Shown here one piece after another: positions 44,320-54,006 of a stretch of 64,000 nt of DNA. The stretch is from Gammaproteobacteria bacterium. Lineage in GTDB: Bacteria > Pseudomonadota > Gammaproteobacteria > Burkholderiales > Gallionellaceae. The notes below the pieces were generated by a model that was given only the letters and a program-made list of their open reading frames with translations, had not been told where the DNA came from and did not search any database. Position 1 is the first letter of the stretch. The number at the start of each line of letters is the position of its first letter. The stretch is taken from the NCBI GenBank assembly GCA_018814405.1, contig JAHIZO010000010.1, positions 186,001 through 250,000 on the forward strand, written 5' to 3'. Both the position numbers and the translations under genes were made by a program.

Positions 44320-44502
44320 ATGAACGAATTCTTAACGATGATGGCGATGGTCGTGGTGGGCACCGTGATCTTGATGGTCGGTATCCGTCTCAACAGGAAC
44401 GAAGCGCGCAGCCTGGATGGTTCGCGCACAGAGATCGTGAGTTGGGGCACGGGTTTCTTTGTGACGTTCACCGGCCATGCGGCGCTGATCTCGTACTTCT
44501 GA
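44320..44502 (+). CDS. 60-residue two-helix membrane protein (paralogue of 53137-53319)
   Basis: The ATG at 44320 has GGAGG eight bases upstream; two ATGs further up overlap that site. Residues 4-24 (FLTMMAMVVVGTVILMVGI) and about 40-60 (VSWGTGFFVTFTGHAALISYF) are hydrophobic, with a charged middle. It aligns without gaps to the 60-residue protein at 53137 with 24 identical positions, including MxEFxT, LMVGI and WG. It is the last gene of the operon driven by the sigma54 promoter at 42526. Function unknown. Confidence 0.78.
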   Translation: MNEFLTMMAMVVVGTVILMVGIRLNRNEARSLDGSRTEIVSWGTGFFVTFTGHAALISYF

Positions 44503-44516
44503 GAGAGGGCGCGCGG

Positions 44517-47483
44517 CTAGATCTCGTAGTGCAGCGCCTGCTGAGAGTCGTCCAGATGTAGCAGTGCCTCGAATTCCGCCAGCGGAACGGGTTTGCTGAA
44601 AAGGTAGCCCTGGTAAGCCATGCATCCGTTCTGGCGGAGGAAGTTGAGTTGCGGCTCGGTTTCCACACCTTCCGCGATCACATTCAGTCTGAAGCTCTCA
44701 GCCAGATTGATGATGGTTTGCACCATCACCGCATCGCTGGGGTCGGTTCCGATATCGCGCACGAAACTCTGGTCGATCTTGATCTGGTCGAGCGGCAACT
44801 GCTTTAGATAGGAAAGGGACGAGTAGCCTGTGCCGAAGTCGTCCAGAGACAGGCGCACGCCCAGTGCTTTCAGGGCATGCATCTTGGTCACCACATCGGC
44901 GACATCATCCAGCACGACAGCCTCGGTCAGTTCCAGCTTCAATCGATCCGGTACGATGTTGTGTATGTTCAGGAGTGCTGCCACGTTGTTCACGAAATCA
45001 TGTTTCTTGAACTGCGCCGCACTGACGTTGACCGCCAGTGTCAGGTCTTTTGTCTGTTCCAGCTTGCGCCATTGGGAAAGTTGCTGGCAGGCGGTCTCCA
45101 GAACCCATTGCCCGACGTCCAGGATCAGAGAGCTTTCCTCCGCAATCGGGATGAATTGCATCGGCGAGACCATACCCCGCTGCGGGTGGATCCAGCGTAT
45201 CAGCGCCTCCGCACCGATCGGCCGTCTTTCGTTGTCGACCTGGATCTGGTAATACAAATGTAGCTGCTTGTCGGTGATCGCATGGCGCAGATCCGCCTCC
45301 AGTGCGGCGCGTGTCTCGACGGCCTGCTGCATGGCCGGGTCATAGAAACGCACCGCATTCCGTCCCGATTCCTTTGCCTGATACATCGCCATATCGGCGT
45401 ATTTGAGCAAGATATCGATCGCAGCTTCATTGCCGCGATACAGGCACACGCCGATACTGGATGAGCTGTGATGCTCGTGATTGTCGAGCAGGTAAGGTGC
45501 CGACAGCGAGGTGCGGACCTTCTCGGCGATCAGGGCGACCTTCTGCGAGGCGTCTTCCGCATCCAGCCCGATCTCCTCGATCAGCACCACGAATTCGTCG
45601 CCGCCGATGCGCGCCACGGTGTCCATGTCCCGCACGCACTGGCGCAAACGTCGCGCTACTTCGATCAGGAACATGTCGCCGACATCATGGCCCAGCGTGT
45701 CGTTGAGGATCTTGAACCTGTCCATGTCCAAAAAGAGCAGGGCACCATAGTGTTTGCTGCGCGCCGAGATGGACTGTGACTGGGTGATGCGGTCGATCAG
45801 ATGGCGACGGTTGGGGAGCTTGGTCAAATGATCATAGAAGGCCAGGCTGTAGATCTCATCCTCGGCCTTCTTGCGCAGCGAGATGTCGCTGAAGGTGGCG
45901 ACATAGCCTGTCGTCTTGCCGTTGCTGTCCTTGATGGCGGTGATGGTCAGCCACTTGGGGTAGATCTCGCCGTTCTTGCGTTTGTCCCATATCTCACCCG
46001 TCCAGGAGCCCTGCGCCAGCAAGTGTTCCCACATCTCGGTGTAGAAGGCTTGGTCCTGCCGCCCTGAACTCAGCATCCGTGGATTCTTGCCGATCACCTC
46101 TTCCTGAAAGTAGCCGGTGATCTCTTCGAAGGCCTTGTTGACCCGGATCAGGTTGGCGTTTGCGTCCGTGATCATGATCGCTTCGTGCGTCTCGAACGCG
46201 GCGGCGGCAATGCGCTGCAGTTCCTCGGCGGCCTTGCGCTCGGTGATGTCCTGAAAGACCACCACTGAACCCACCAGCTCCCCCTCGTTATAAAGCGGCG
46301 TGGAAGAATACTCGACGGGGAAACTGCTGCCGTCTTTTCGCCACAGCACCTCGTCCGCCACCGTTCTGACCATCCCGTCCTGAAAAGTGGCATGCATCGG
46401 GCATGCGTCTCTGGGATAGGGGCTGCCGTCCGGATAGGAGTGATGCACCGTGGCATGCATCGGTTTTCCCATCAATTCGCTTGTTGAATATCCCAGCATC
46501 TTCCCGGCTGCCGCATTGACGAAGATGGTGTTGCCCTGCGTGTCCAACCCCCACACACCATTGCTGACCGAGTCCAGCAGCAGGTTGGAGCGATATTCAG
46601 ACTTGCGGTGGGCGTTCCACAAAGCAGTGATGATCAGGCCGACCACGGCCAGTGTGATCATGAACGCCCACAGCAGGAACAGGCCCTGAGCGCCATGCAG
46701 AGAGAAAGGGCCGCGATCCAGCGAAGTGGACCAGGCGGCAATGTATGAAAGCAATACCACGGCCAGAGGCGATCCTGTCATGCCGAAGCGCATGCCGGCC
46801 CAAACGATGAGCGGGAAAGGCAGGAATGCCAGAGGCAGGTTATGGTCTCCGGTATTGTCGATAAAGGCTATCCAGGACAGCGCCAGCATCAGGCTGAACC
46901 ATGCCAGTAGTTCACCTTGCCGCTGCATCAGGAACAGCAGACTGCTGCGATTGACGGTCAGCAATAGTGGTGTCGCCAGCAACACCCCCACCGCATCGCC
47001 CATCCACCATGAAATGAAAGCGCGGAGAGCCGCCTCCAATGGGATGGCTCCCGCGATCAGCAACATACCTATCCCGTTCAGTGCCGAGACCAGCATGCCG
47101 GCGAATGCGGCCGGGATCAATTTGGCGATATCTTTGGGATGGGTGAGATCAAGATTGAACTTCGTGCGCTGCAACAACCACATCGCCAACAAAGGTGCCA
47201 GCGTATTGCCGAGCGCGATGCCCACCGCCAGCAGCAATGAAGGATTGATGGAGAAGTTGACCAGCGCTGCACCGATGAAGATGCCCGGCCAGTAACGCCC
47301 TCCCCAGCGCAGCAATGCCGCGACGGCGATGCCGGTAGGCAACCAGTACAGCGTGATCTGCGATCCCACATAAGGGATGTCCAAGCCAAGTCTGCCCGTC
47401 ACGAAATAGGCGGACGCGAGCAACAGGACCTTTAACAGGTAGCCGCTTAGATTCGAATGGTCTGTGGTTTGCGTAGCGGCCAT
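44517..47483 (-). CDS. MASE1-PAS-PAS-GGDEF-EAL c-di-GMP signalling protein
   Basis: A 988-residue protein. The N-terminal MASE1 sensor domain has about eight membrane helices (1 to about 290, with GLDIPYVGSQITLYWLPTGIAVA). Two PAS domains follow (about 300-415 and 420-545), then GGDEF with intact RIGGDEFVVL and an RxxD site, then EAL with GAEALIRW and a complete DDFGTGYSSL. Both activities may be present. Its C-terminal part closely resembles the partial EAL gene at the right window edge. Confidence 0.92.
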   Translation of the reverse strand: MAATQTTDHSNLSGYLLKVLLLASAYFVTGRLGLDIPYVGSQITLYWLPTGIAVAALLRWGGRYWPGIFIGAALVNFSINPSLLLAVGIALGNTLAPLLAMWLLQRTKFNLDLTHPKDIAKLIPAAFAGMLVSALNGIGMLLIAGAIPLEAALRAFISWWMGDAVGVLLATPLLLTVNRSSLLFLMQRQGELLAWFSLMLALSWIAFIDNTGDHNLPLAFLPFPLIVWAGMRFGMTGSPLAVVLLSYIAAWSTSLDRGPFSLHGAQGLFLLWAFMITLAVVGLIITALWNAHRKSEYRSNLLLDSVSNGVWGLDTQGNTIFVNAAAGKMLGYSTSELMGKPMHATVHHSYPDGSPYPRDACPMHATFQDGMVRTVADEVLWRKDGSSFPVEYSSTPLYNEGELVGSVVVFQDITERKAAEELQRIAAAAFETHEAIMITDANANLIRVNKAFEEITGYFQEEVIGKNPRMLSSGRQDQAFYTEMWEHLLAQGSWTGEIWDKRKNGEIYPKWLTITAIKDSNGKTTGYVATFSDISLRKKAEDEIYSLAFYDHLTKLPNRRHLIDRITQSQSISARSKHYGALLFLDMDRFKILNDTLGHDVGDMFLIEVARRLRQCVRDMDTVARIGGDEFVVLIEEIGLDAEDASQKVALIAEKVRTSLSAPYLLDNHEHHSSSSIGVCLYRGNEAAIDILLKYADMAMYQAKESGRNAVRFYDPAMQQAVETRAALEADLRHAITDKQLHLYYQIQVDNERRPIGAEALIRWIHPQRGMVSPMQFIPIAEESSLILDVGQWVLETACQQLSQWRKLEQTKDLTLAVNVSAAQFKKHDFVNNVAALLNIHNIVPDRLKLELTEAVVLDDVADVVTKMHALKALGVRLSLDDFGTGYSSLSYLKQLPLDQIKIDQSFVRDIGTDPSDAVMVQTIINLAESFRLNVIAEGVETEPQLNFLRQNGCMAYQGYLFSKPVPLAEFEALLHLDDSQQALHYEI

Positions 47484-47629
47484 TGGGCGATCAAAGCAGG
47501 TAGTTAAAACCCTCGAAGTGGAAGTCTGGGTGACCGATGTCCCGAAGCATACTGAAATACTGGGAAGTTACAAAGCCGCAAATATTAAAGTTGTCTGCCG
47601 AGCGGCCCTTGTTTGGCGCGTAGCCAAAC

Positions 47630-48847
47630 TCACTTGCGCCGCAGACGGAACAGGCCGTTGGCTTCGCTGTCGCTGCTGAAATACAGCGCGCCGTCCGGCC
47701 CGAACGTGACCCCGGCCGGTCGCGCCCAGCGTTCGCCGTCCGGCAACTGGAAGCCGCCGACCAGTTCGTCCACGCGTACCGCCTTGTCACCGTCGAAGCG
47801 CACCACCACCAGCGCGGGCGGTCGGCGCGTGGCGTTCGGCCCGAAGAAACCGCCACCGGGTTGCGTGCCCCACGAACCGTGCAGCGCCACCACCGCATCG
47901 AACTCCAGCCGTGCATCCAGCGCGCCCTTGGGCACGAAGGCCATGCCCAGCGGCGCGTTGCGCGAAGGGAAGGTGGCGACCGGCAGCGTCACTTCGCCGA
48001 GCGGGCGCGGTGGCGGACTCGAAGCGCAATCGTCGCGCTTCATCTGCTTGCCGTCGAACTGGAACCAGGGCATGCCGTGGAAGGAACCGGCATCGAGCCG
48101 GCTGAAGTATTCCGGCGGTTGCCCGAAGCCCAGATGGTCCGGCCCGTTGTTGTTCGCATACAGCACGCCGCTCTGCGGATGCCAGTCGAAGCCGACCGGG
48201 TTGCGCAGGCCCGAGGCGTAGGTCTGCCATGTCGCTTTGCCATCACGCTCGTGCAGCACCAGCACGCCGCCGCGCCGGTCGTCGAAATCGTAACCGGCAC
48301 CCAGATATTGCTCGCTGCAATTGCGCTGGATGCCGAGGCTCACATACACCCGACCGTCCGGCCCCACACCCACGGTGCGACTGTTGTGGCCGCCGCCGGC
48401 AGGCAGCGCGGCCAGTAGTCGCAAGGTTTGCGGATCGACGTGCACCTGCCCGGCGCGGTAAGGCGCGCGATACACGCCGTCCGTCTTCGCGATCAAAATC
48501 TCGCCCGGCCGGAACGCCACACTGTGCGGATAGTCGCCAGTATCGATCAGCACTTCCGTCCGCGAGTAGGGCGGTGGCAGGCGGTACACCTTGCCCGCGC
48601 GCGAGCCGGCATACAGGTCACCGTTGGCGGCGAAGGTCAGCATGCGCGGCCCGTCCATGGCAGTCAGCCATTCGAGCAGATAACCCTTGGGTACGCGCGC
48701 GATCCGGCGTTCGCCATCCACTATCAAGGCTTGTTGTTCGTATGCCAGCGGCTGGGTGCCGGCCTGTGCCGGTGTGGCGATGAGGGTAGTCGCCAGCAGC
48801 AGTGCCGCTGCCAGTTTGTCGCGCGGGTGGTCGAGCCGGACAGTCAT
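47630..48847 (-). CDS. secreted PQQ-dependent sugar (sorbosone-like) dehydrogenase
   Basis: A 405-residue protein with a signal peptide (about 1-29, LLLATTLIATPAQA). It has a six-bladed propeller with the soluble glucose/sorbosone dehydrogenase features: NSRTVGVGPDGRVYVSLG, ASGLRNPVGFDWHP and GVTFGPDGALYFSSD. Such periplasmic enzymes oxidise aldoses or related alcohols with PQQ. The natural substrate is unknown, and no PQQ synthesis genes are in the window. Confidence 0.85.
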   Translation of the reverse strand: MTVRLDHPRDKLAAALLLATTLIATPAQAGTQPLAYEQQALIVDGERRIARVPKGYLLEWLTAMDGPRMLTFAANGDLYAGSRAGKVYRLPPPYSRTEVLIDTGDYPHSVAFRPGEILIAKTDGVYRAPYRAGQVHVDPQTLRLLAALPAGGGHNSRTVGVGPDGRVYVSLGIQRNCSEQYLGAGYDFDDRRGGVLVLHERDGKATWQTYASGLRNPVGFDWHPQSGVLYANNNGPDHLGFGQPPEYFSRLDAGSFHGMPWFQFDGKQMKRDDCASSPPPRPLGEVTLPVATFPSRNAPLGMAFVPKGALDARLEFDAVVALHGSWGTQPGGGFFGPNATRRPPALVVVRFDGDKAVRVDELVGGFQLPDGERWARPAGVTFGPDGALYFSSDSEANGLFRLRRK

Positions 48848-48867
48848 GGGCTGCTGCGCCGGGTGAT

Positions 48868-49233
48868 TCAGCGCACGGACTGCGGATCGAAGAGGGGATT
48901 CTGGATCAGGCCGAAGCGGTTGCCGAACGGGTCTTGCACCGCCGCCACCTTGATGCCCTCGCCGACTTCGGTCACCGGCTCCAGTGCGCTCGCGCCCAGT
49001 GCCAGCAGACGCGCGTGTTCCGCTTCGATGTCAGTCACGCCCCACAACGGTTGCGGCCCGATGGTCGCGGGTTGCGCGCCGGGCAACAGCCCCAGCTCGA
49101 AGCCGCCCACGTTGTAGCCGACATAGAACGGCTGGTCGAAGTAAGGCTCCAGCCCCAGCACTTGGCTATACCAGCGCTTGGCGGCATTCAGATCGGGAGC
49201 GGGATAGATGGCGGTGCGCAGGCCGAGGATCAT
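48868..49233 (-). CDS. VOC-superfamily (glyoxalase-like) protein
   Basis: A 121-residue protein of paired beta-alpha-beta-beta-beta modules: AIYPAPDLNAAKRWYSQVLGLEP near the N-terminus and GVTDIEAEHARLLALGA with VQDPFGNRFGLIQNP near the end. The fold serves many isomerases and dioxygenases, so the reaction cannot be named. AAAGGAG precedes the ATG. It lies upstream of the sugar-dehydrogenase-like gene, with only 20 bases between. Confidence 0.85.
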   Translation of the reverse strand: MILGLRTAIYPAPDLNAAKRWYSQVLGLEPYFDQPFYVGYNVGGFELGLLPGAQPATIGPQPLWGVTDIEAEHARLLALGASALEPVTEVGEGIKVAAVQDPFGNRFGLIQNPLFDPQSVR

Positions 49234-49365
49234 GAGGTTCTCCTTTGCGATGCTACGAGTGTTGCGGGAGGGCGAAGCGACTTAGTGCACGCCCATAGGA
49301 GGCAGGGTAGGCAATTCGCCGGACGAGTGCAATACCGTGTGCTTCTGATGCGGGCGTTGCATGTA

Positions 49366-51603
49366 TCAGAACTGGAAGCGGTTCTCGCGGAACAGTTTAA
49401 GACAGGCATCCACCACCGCGGCATCGTAATGCGTCGCCTTTCCTTTCTCTATTTCGGCCAACGCCGCATCGATGCCCAGGCCGGGGCGGTAAGGTCGGTG
49501 CGAAGACATGGCTTCGACCACGTCGGCGACGGCGAGTATGCGAGCGCCGAATTCGATCTCGCCGTCCTGCAAACTCAGCGGATAACCCGAGCCGTCAATC
49601 CGTTCGTGGTGCTGGTGCACCATGGTGGCGACCGGCCACGGGAATTTGATGCCCTGCAATATCTCGTAACTCGATACCACGTGGTGCTTCACGAGCGCGT
49701 ACTCAATATCGCTGAGCTTGCCGGGTTTGACCAGTATCTCGGCGGGGACATTGATCTTGCCGATGTCATGCACGATCGCCGCCAGATAGATGCCATGAGC
49801 GAGATCGGAATCGATACCCAATTCCTTCGCCAGCGCATAGGCCAGATCGGCGACGCGCCGCTGGTGGCCGGCGGTGTAGGGGTCGCGCATCTCGATGGTG
49901 AGTGCGATGGCGCGCAGGGCATCTTCCAGGCTGTCCCGGAGCGATTGCTCGTAATGTTCGCCCAGCAGCGCCAGCCGGTTCCGCTCGCCCTTGGTGCGCA
50001 ACATCTCGATACCGAAGGAAGTGTCCAGCGCAGTCTCTTTCAGGTAATTCACCTGCACGCTGCCGAACTCGTTCGCATCGCATGCGCACAGGATCAAAGC
50101 ACCGAACGGTTTGCCTTCCAGATGAAGCGGCAGGATCACCACGGAGCGGTAGCCGAACTTGGCTGCCTGTGCGCCCAGATGATGATGCACCGCTTCACGC
50201 TCCGTATCGTTGATGACCATTATCCGGTCGTCACGTACCGCATTGATGACGGGTTCCAGTCCATTGCCCGCATGGTTCCAGTCTATGCGGTGCGTTTCAT
50301 TCTCGGACTTTGAATAGGCGGCGGCCATGCGCAGGTATTTGTCGCCCTCCGGTCCGGCGAAGCCGATCCACGCTGCCAGATAGCCGCCTTCTTCCACGAT
50401 GTCGTGGCAGATGCGTTCCAGCAGTTCCTGTTCGGTTTTGGCGAACAGCAGCGAGCGGTTGCCGGCAGACAAAACGCGCAAGGCGCGGTTCACCCGGCCC
50501 AGCTCCTCGTTCTTTACCTTGATCTCTGCTTCATGCGCCTGAATGGAATCAGCCATGGCATCGAAGGAGCGGGACAGCCGTGACAGTTCGTCCTGTCCGG
50601 CCAGCCCGACCCTGAAATCACGATCGCCTTCGGCAAAGCGTTTATTTGCCTGATCGAGGAGGCGGACCTTGCTCAGGAAATACTTCTCGCTCCCAAAATA
50701 GACCAGCCACATCGCCAGCAGAAAGATGAGCAGGCTGCTGACGAAAGTTTCAAACAAGCTCGTGTAGGCAGGCTGCAAAAGCACGTCATGCGGAATATCG
50801 ATGACCAGTCGCATGAGGCCGGAACCGGTGTTGAACTGGTGTGCGGCCACAAAGCTGGCAGCACCTTTGAAACCGGGGCCATCGTAGACCGAATCTTTCA
50901 TGCTCACGATGCGCGCGTGGAAGGCGGTAGCGGCGATGGATGTTCCCACGGCAGAGGCTGCATTCGCGGTGGCGGCGATGACGACGCCATTCTGATCCAG
51001 CAGCAACAGATGGCCGCTGGCAGGCAGTTCTATCGCATCGAGCTCTTCCTGTATCCACGAGAAATCCATCTCGACCAGGACCACCTTCTGTGCGCGTCCG
51101 GCCTTGTCGCGCAAGGCCCTGGCCATGATGGCGGCATAGTGGGCCGGACTGCCGTTGTGGGCACGGCCAACGATGCCCAGATCGGACTGTTGCAGCGCCT
51201 GCTGGAAGTATTGCTGGCGCGCGATGTTCTTGTCCGTCAGCCACGGAATGGAGTTGCAGCTGACATTGCCCTGCAGGTCCGCGATGGCGAACCGGCCGAA
51301 CTCTGGATCAAGACCCGCATAACCGACAACGCCCTGGCTACAGACCTTCCCGTCCAAGCCTTTGCGCATCTCGTTGATGGCCATGAACGCGACCATGCGC
51401 GCTTGTGCTATGTGGCGATGCTGCTCGCTCTCTATCCAGCGGGCGGTGATCTGGAATTGCTGTTTTTTTTCTGCTTTGAGTGTGTCAAAACCCTGCAGCG
51501 CCTTGACTGCCGCCTGACCGATCAACACCACGAACAGCACGAGCAGCAACCACAACAGTTTTGCGCGCAAGGTGCGAAAAGAGACGGGGAAGACAAGCTT
51601 CAT
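49366..51603 (-). CDS. Cache-HAMP-GAF-HD-GYP c-di-GMP phosphodiesterase
   Basis: A 745-residue membrane sensor. A helix at 15-35 and another near 290-310 enclose a periplasmic Cache-like domain. HAMP (about 310-365), GAF (about 385-540) and HD-GYP (about 560-740) follow. The HD-GYP residues are intact: AGHQRRVADLA, VHDIGKINVP, KHHV, and HHERIDGSGYP. It should hydrolyse c-di-GMP in response to an external ligand. Confidence 0.9.
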   Translation of the reverse strand: MKLVFPVSFRTLRAKLLWLLLVLFVVLIGQAAVKALQGFDTLKAEKKQQFQITARWIESEQHRHIAQARMVAFMAINEMRKGLDGKVCSQGVVGYAGLDPEFGRFAIADLQGNVSCNSIPWLTDKNIARQQYFQQALQQSDLGIVGRAHNGSPAHYAAIMARALRDKAGRAQKVVLVEMDFSWIQEELDAIELPASGHLLLLDQNGVVIAATANAASAVGTSIAATAFHARIVSMKDSVYDGPGFKGAASFVAAHQFNTGSGLMRLVIDIPHDVLLQPAYTSLFETFVSSLLIFLLAMWLVYFGSEKYFLSKVRLLDQANKRFAEGDRDFRVGLAGQDELSRLSRSFDAMADSIQAHEAEIKVKNEELGRVNRALRVLSAGNRSLLFAKTEQELLERICHDIVEEGGYLAAWIGFAGPEGDKYLRMAAAYSKSENETHRIDWNHAGNGLEPVINAVRDDRIMVINDTEREAVHHHLGAQAAKFGYRSVVILPLHLEGKPFGALILCACDANEFGSVQVNYLKETALDTSFGIEMLRTKGERNRLALLGEHYEQSLRDSLEDALRAIALTIEMRDPYTAGHQRRVADLAYALAKELGIDSDLAHGIYLAAIVHDIGKINVPAEILVKPGKLSDIEYALVKHHVVSSYEILQGIKFPWPVATMVHQHHERIDGSGYPLSLQDGEIEFGARILAVADVVEAMSSHRPYRPGLGIDAALAEIEKGKATHYDAAVVDACLKLFRENRFQF

Positions 51604-51749
51604 GGGCGACTCCGTACCGAAAGAGCAGAACGCTCCGGCGCGAAATCTACGCCGTTCCAGCAGGCGAGTAAATGGGGTGCGTCGCTATTTTATTCAAATG
51701 GTTTTGACTGGTTCTGCGGTGCAGAAAAACACCTGATGAGAACCCTCTG

Positions 51750-52874
51750 TCAGATTGCCGCCAAGCGCCATAGCGAGGTGACCTCAGCCGCGCGCGCCGC
51801 ATACAGCGGATCGGTCTTGTCGGCGGATTTAGGGTGGTGCGGACTGATGTCCAGACGTTCGATCACTTTCAATCCTGCCGCATCGAACAGCGCCAGCAAT
51901 TCTTCGCGCGTGCGCAGGCCAAGATGTTCCGCGATGTCGGAGATGATCAGCCAGCCTTCGCCGCCGGGCGAAAGATGTGCGGCCAAACCATTGATGAAAC
52001 CGCGCAACATGCTGCTGTCCTGATCGTAGATCGCATGTTCCACTGGGGTGCTGGCGCGCGCCGGTATCCAGGGGGGATTGCATACGATGAGCGGTGCTTT
52101 GCCTGCGGGGAACAGGTCGGCTTCGATCACTTCCACTTGTTCATTCAGTCCGAGGCGCGTCAGGTTGTCGCGCGCGCAACTCAATGCGCGCGGATCTTGA
52201 TCGGTGGCGACGATGCGTTGCACGCCGCGCTTGGCTAGCAATGCCGCGATCACGCCGGTGCCGGTGCCGATGTCGAATGCCAATTCGGTAGCAGGCAGCG
52301 GTGCCTGATTCACCAGTTCCAGATATTCGCCGCGCACCGGCGAGAACACGCCGTAATGCGGATGGATGCGTTCATTCAATAAGGGGATCTCCACGCCTTT
52401 CTTGCGCCACTCGTGCGCGCCGACCAAGCCCAGCAATTCGCGCAGGGACGTGACCGAAGGTTTGTCGCCGCGACCGTAAGCCTCGTTGCAAGCCTGTCGC
52501 ATATCCGGCGCGCGGCGCAAAGGAATGGCGTAATCGGCGTCGAGCGGAATGAGGATCATCGCCAGGGTGCGCGCACGTTGCGACTGCGCCTGCCGATGCA
52601 GATGGAATGCTTCGCCCGGCAGTGCAGCTGTCTTGCGCGAACGTTCCGCCTTGCGCGAATTGCGGCGCGACATCGCTTGCAACAACTGTTTCGCATTCTG
52701 GAAATCGCCGCGCCACAGCAGTGCCGTGCCTTCGCACGCCAGACGGTAAGCCTCGTCAGCCTTCATCGTGTCATCCGCGATGACCACGCGCTTGGGCGGC
52801 TGCATGCCGCTCTCGGAACGCCAACGGGCTTTGCACGGTTTGTTCGATTCGTTCCAGGTGATTTGGGGATGCAT
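51750..52874 (-). CDS. class I SAM methyltransferase with NPPW motif
   Basis: A 374-residue protein. The C-terminal half has motif I AFDIGTGTGVIAALLA (near 205), VATDQDPRALSCA and the NPPW catalytic loop in LIVCNPPWIPA, as in N-methyltransferases of the PrmC/RlmG group that act on Gln, Asn or bases. The N-terminal 120 residues are basic and not recognised (RRNSRKAERSRKTA), perhaps for RNA binding. AGGA precedes the ATG. Confidence 0.85.
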   Translation of the reverse strand: MHPQITWNESNKPCKARWRSESGMQPPKRVVIADDTMKADEAYRLACEGTALLWRGDFQNAKQLLQAMSRRNSRKAERSRKTAALPGEAFHLHRQAQSQRARTLAMILIPLDADYAIPLRRAPDMRQACNEAYGRGDKPSVTSLRELLGLVGAHEWRKKGVEIPLLNERIHPHYGVFSPVRGEYLELVNQAPLPATELAFDIGTGTGVIAALLAKRGVQRIVATDQDPRALSCARDNLTRLGLNEQVEVIEADLFPAGKAPLIVCNPPWIPARASTPVEHAIYDQDSSMLRGFINGLAAHLSPGGEGWLIISDIAEHLGLRTREELLALFDAAGLKVIERLDISPHHPKSADKTDPLYAARAAEVTSLWRLAAI

Positions 52875-53001
52875 GGGAGTCCTGTGAGATATGGCAGTGC
52901 AAGCAGATCGCGCACCGCCGTGGATGATACCCGAATGCCCAATGCCCCGTAGCGGTGCGCAATGTCAGGGGGGAACGCCGCGAATCCCTATTCGTCGGGC
53001 G

Positions 53002-53017
53002 TGGCACCGAATTTGCA
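53002..53017 (+). promoter_or_regulatory. sigma54 promoter upstream of the 60-residue membrane protein gene
   Basis: TGGCAC-CGAAT-TTGCA is a full -24/-12 match with ten-base GG-GC spacing. Transcription should start near 53028, leaving a 109-base leader. No TGT-N10-ACA is seen within about 140 bases upstream. Confidence 0.8.
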
Positions 53018-53136
53018 TTACGTAAGGCGAAGGTTGGTTGCGATGCGTGAGCGCCATACAGATGTAAGGAATGCTTCACGGACATGCAACACAGGGTCGC
53101 TACCGTGACGTTGCAATACACACTTAGGAGAATGAC

Positions 53137-53319
53137 ATGACGGAATTTTGGACACTGATGGCAGGTATCGTGATCGGCATACTGGTTTTGATGGTCGGCA
53201 TCATCATCGACCGCGATCCCGATCAAAGCATGGGCGACGCACTCGCCGAAGGCTCCCGCTGGGGCGCGTGGTTCATGCTGGTGTTCGGCAGTCAGGCGGC
53301 AGTCATCAGCGGCCTGTAA
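53137..53319 (+). CDS. 60-residue two-helix membrane protein (paralogue of 44320-44502)
   Basis: A 60-residue protein with TAGGAG before the ATG. Hydrophobic segments cover about 5-24 (WTLMAGIVIGILVLMVGIII) and about 43-60. It shares 24 of 60 positions with the small protein that ends the nif region at 44320-44502, and both are the same length. It stands alone, with its own sigma54 promoter, between two leftward methyltransferase genes. Function unknown; control with the nif regulon is inferred. Confidence 0.8.
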   Translation: MTEFWTLMAGIVIGILVLMVGIIIDRDPDQSMGDALAEGSRWGAWFMLVFGSQAAVISGL

Positions 53320-53322
53320 GGT

Positions 53323-54006
53323 TTATCTGCAGGAGAGCCGGTACACCTTGTATTCGGCGCGTATGTCGGGGAGCGACGCCGATTCCGGGTCGGCCTCGAA
53401 TACGCTCTCAACGAAAGTCAGCTCGATATCGAAGCCGGTCGAGTACAAAGCCTTGATCTCATCATCGATGCCGTTGGCTTGCGCCGTTGTCGCATCCGCT
53501 GCGGCATCCTCCACCGTCAGCAGAAACACCGTGGCAGTCTTGGATACCAGGCGCTGCAACTGCGCCACATAAAGTTCGCGTATGTTCTCCGGCAACGCGG
53601 TGAGCGCAGCGCGGTCATACACCGTATCCAGTTCGCCCAGATCGTCGCGCGTCAAAGCGAAAAAATCCCCGCACAAGATACTCAGCTTGCCCGCGCGCCA
53701 CAGCGTGAAATCGCCGACCTGTTTCTGTGTCGGTTGTAAGCCGCGCTCGCGAAAGAAATCCGACACCGCCACCGGGCTCAACTCCACACCGATCACCTCA
53801 TGCCCCTGTTGTGCCAGCCACAACATATCCAGACTCTTGCCGCACAGCGGAACGAACACACGGCTACCGCGCGCCAACTCCAGCGCGGGCCAGAATCTGC
53901 TCAACAAGGGATTGACTACGGGTTGGTGAAAATCGGTGCGCTGTTCGCGCCAGCATTCAAGCCAAAGATGATCGTCCTGATCGGTGCGGGGGGATGAGAA
54001 AGGCAA
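53323..54006 (-). CDS. tpm: thiopurine S-methyltransferase family protein
   Basis: About 227 residues. The TPMT family pattern is clear: WLECWREQRTDFHQ at the N-terminus, RVFVPLCGKSLDMLWLAQQGHEVIGVELS for SAM binding, and YDRAALTALP. Bacterial members methylate thiols, selenite or tellurite species. The start is unsure; a TTG at 54006 gives the usual family length, while the frame runs on to a GTG at 54105. It converges with the small membrane protein gene, with three bases between stops. Confidence 0.85.
   Translation of the reverse strand: MPFSSPRTDQDDHLWLECWREQRTDFHQPVVNPLLSRFWPALELARGSRVFVPLCGKSLDMLWLAQQGHEVIGVELSPVAVSDFFRERGLQPTQKQVGDFTLWRAGKLSILCGDFFALTRDDLGELDTVYDRAALTALPENIRELYVAQLQRLVSKTATVFLLTVEDAAADATTAQANGIDDEIKALYSTGFDIELTFVESVFEADPESASLPDIRAEYKVYRLSCR

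Noticed and set aside
47491-47640. protein-like minus frame between the MASE1 gene and the sugar-dehydrogenase gene
   Set aside because: The last 40 residues read plausibly, but no start codon with a ribosome site exists outside the overlapping gene.
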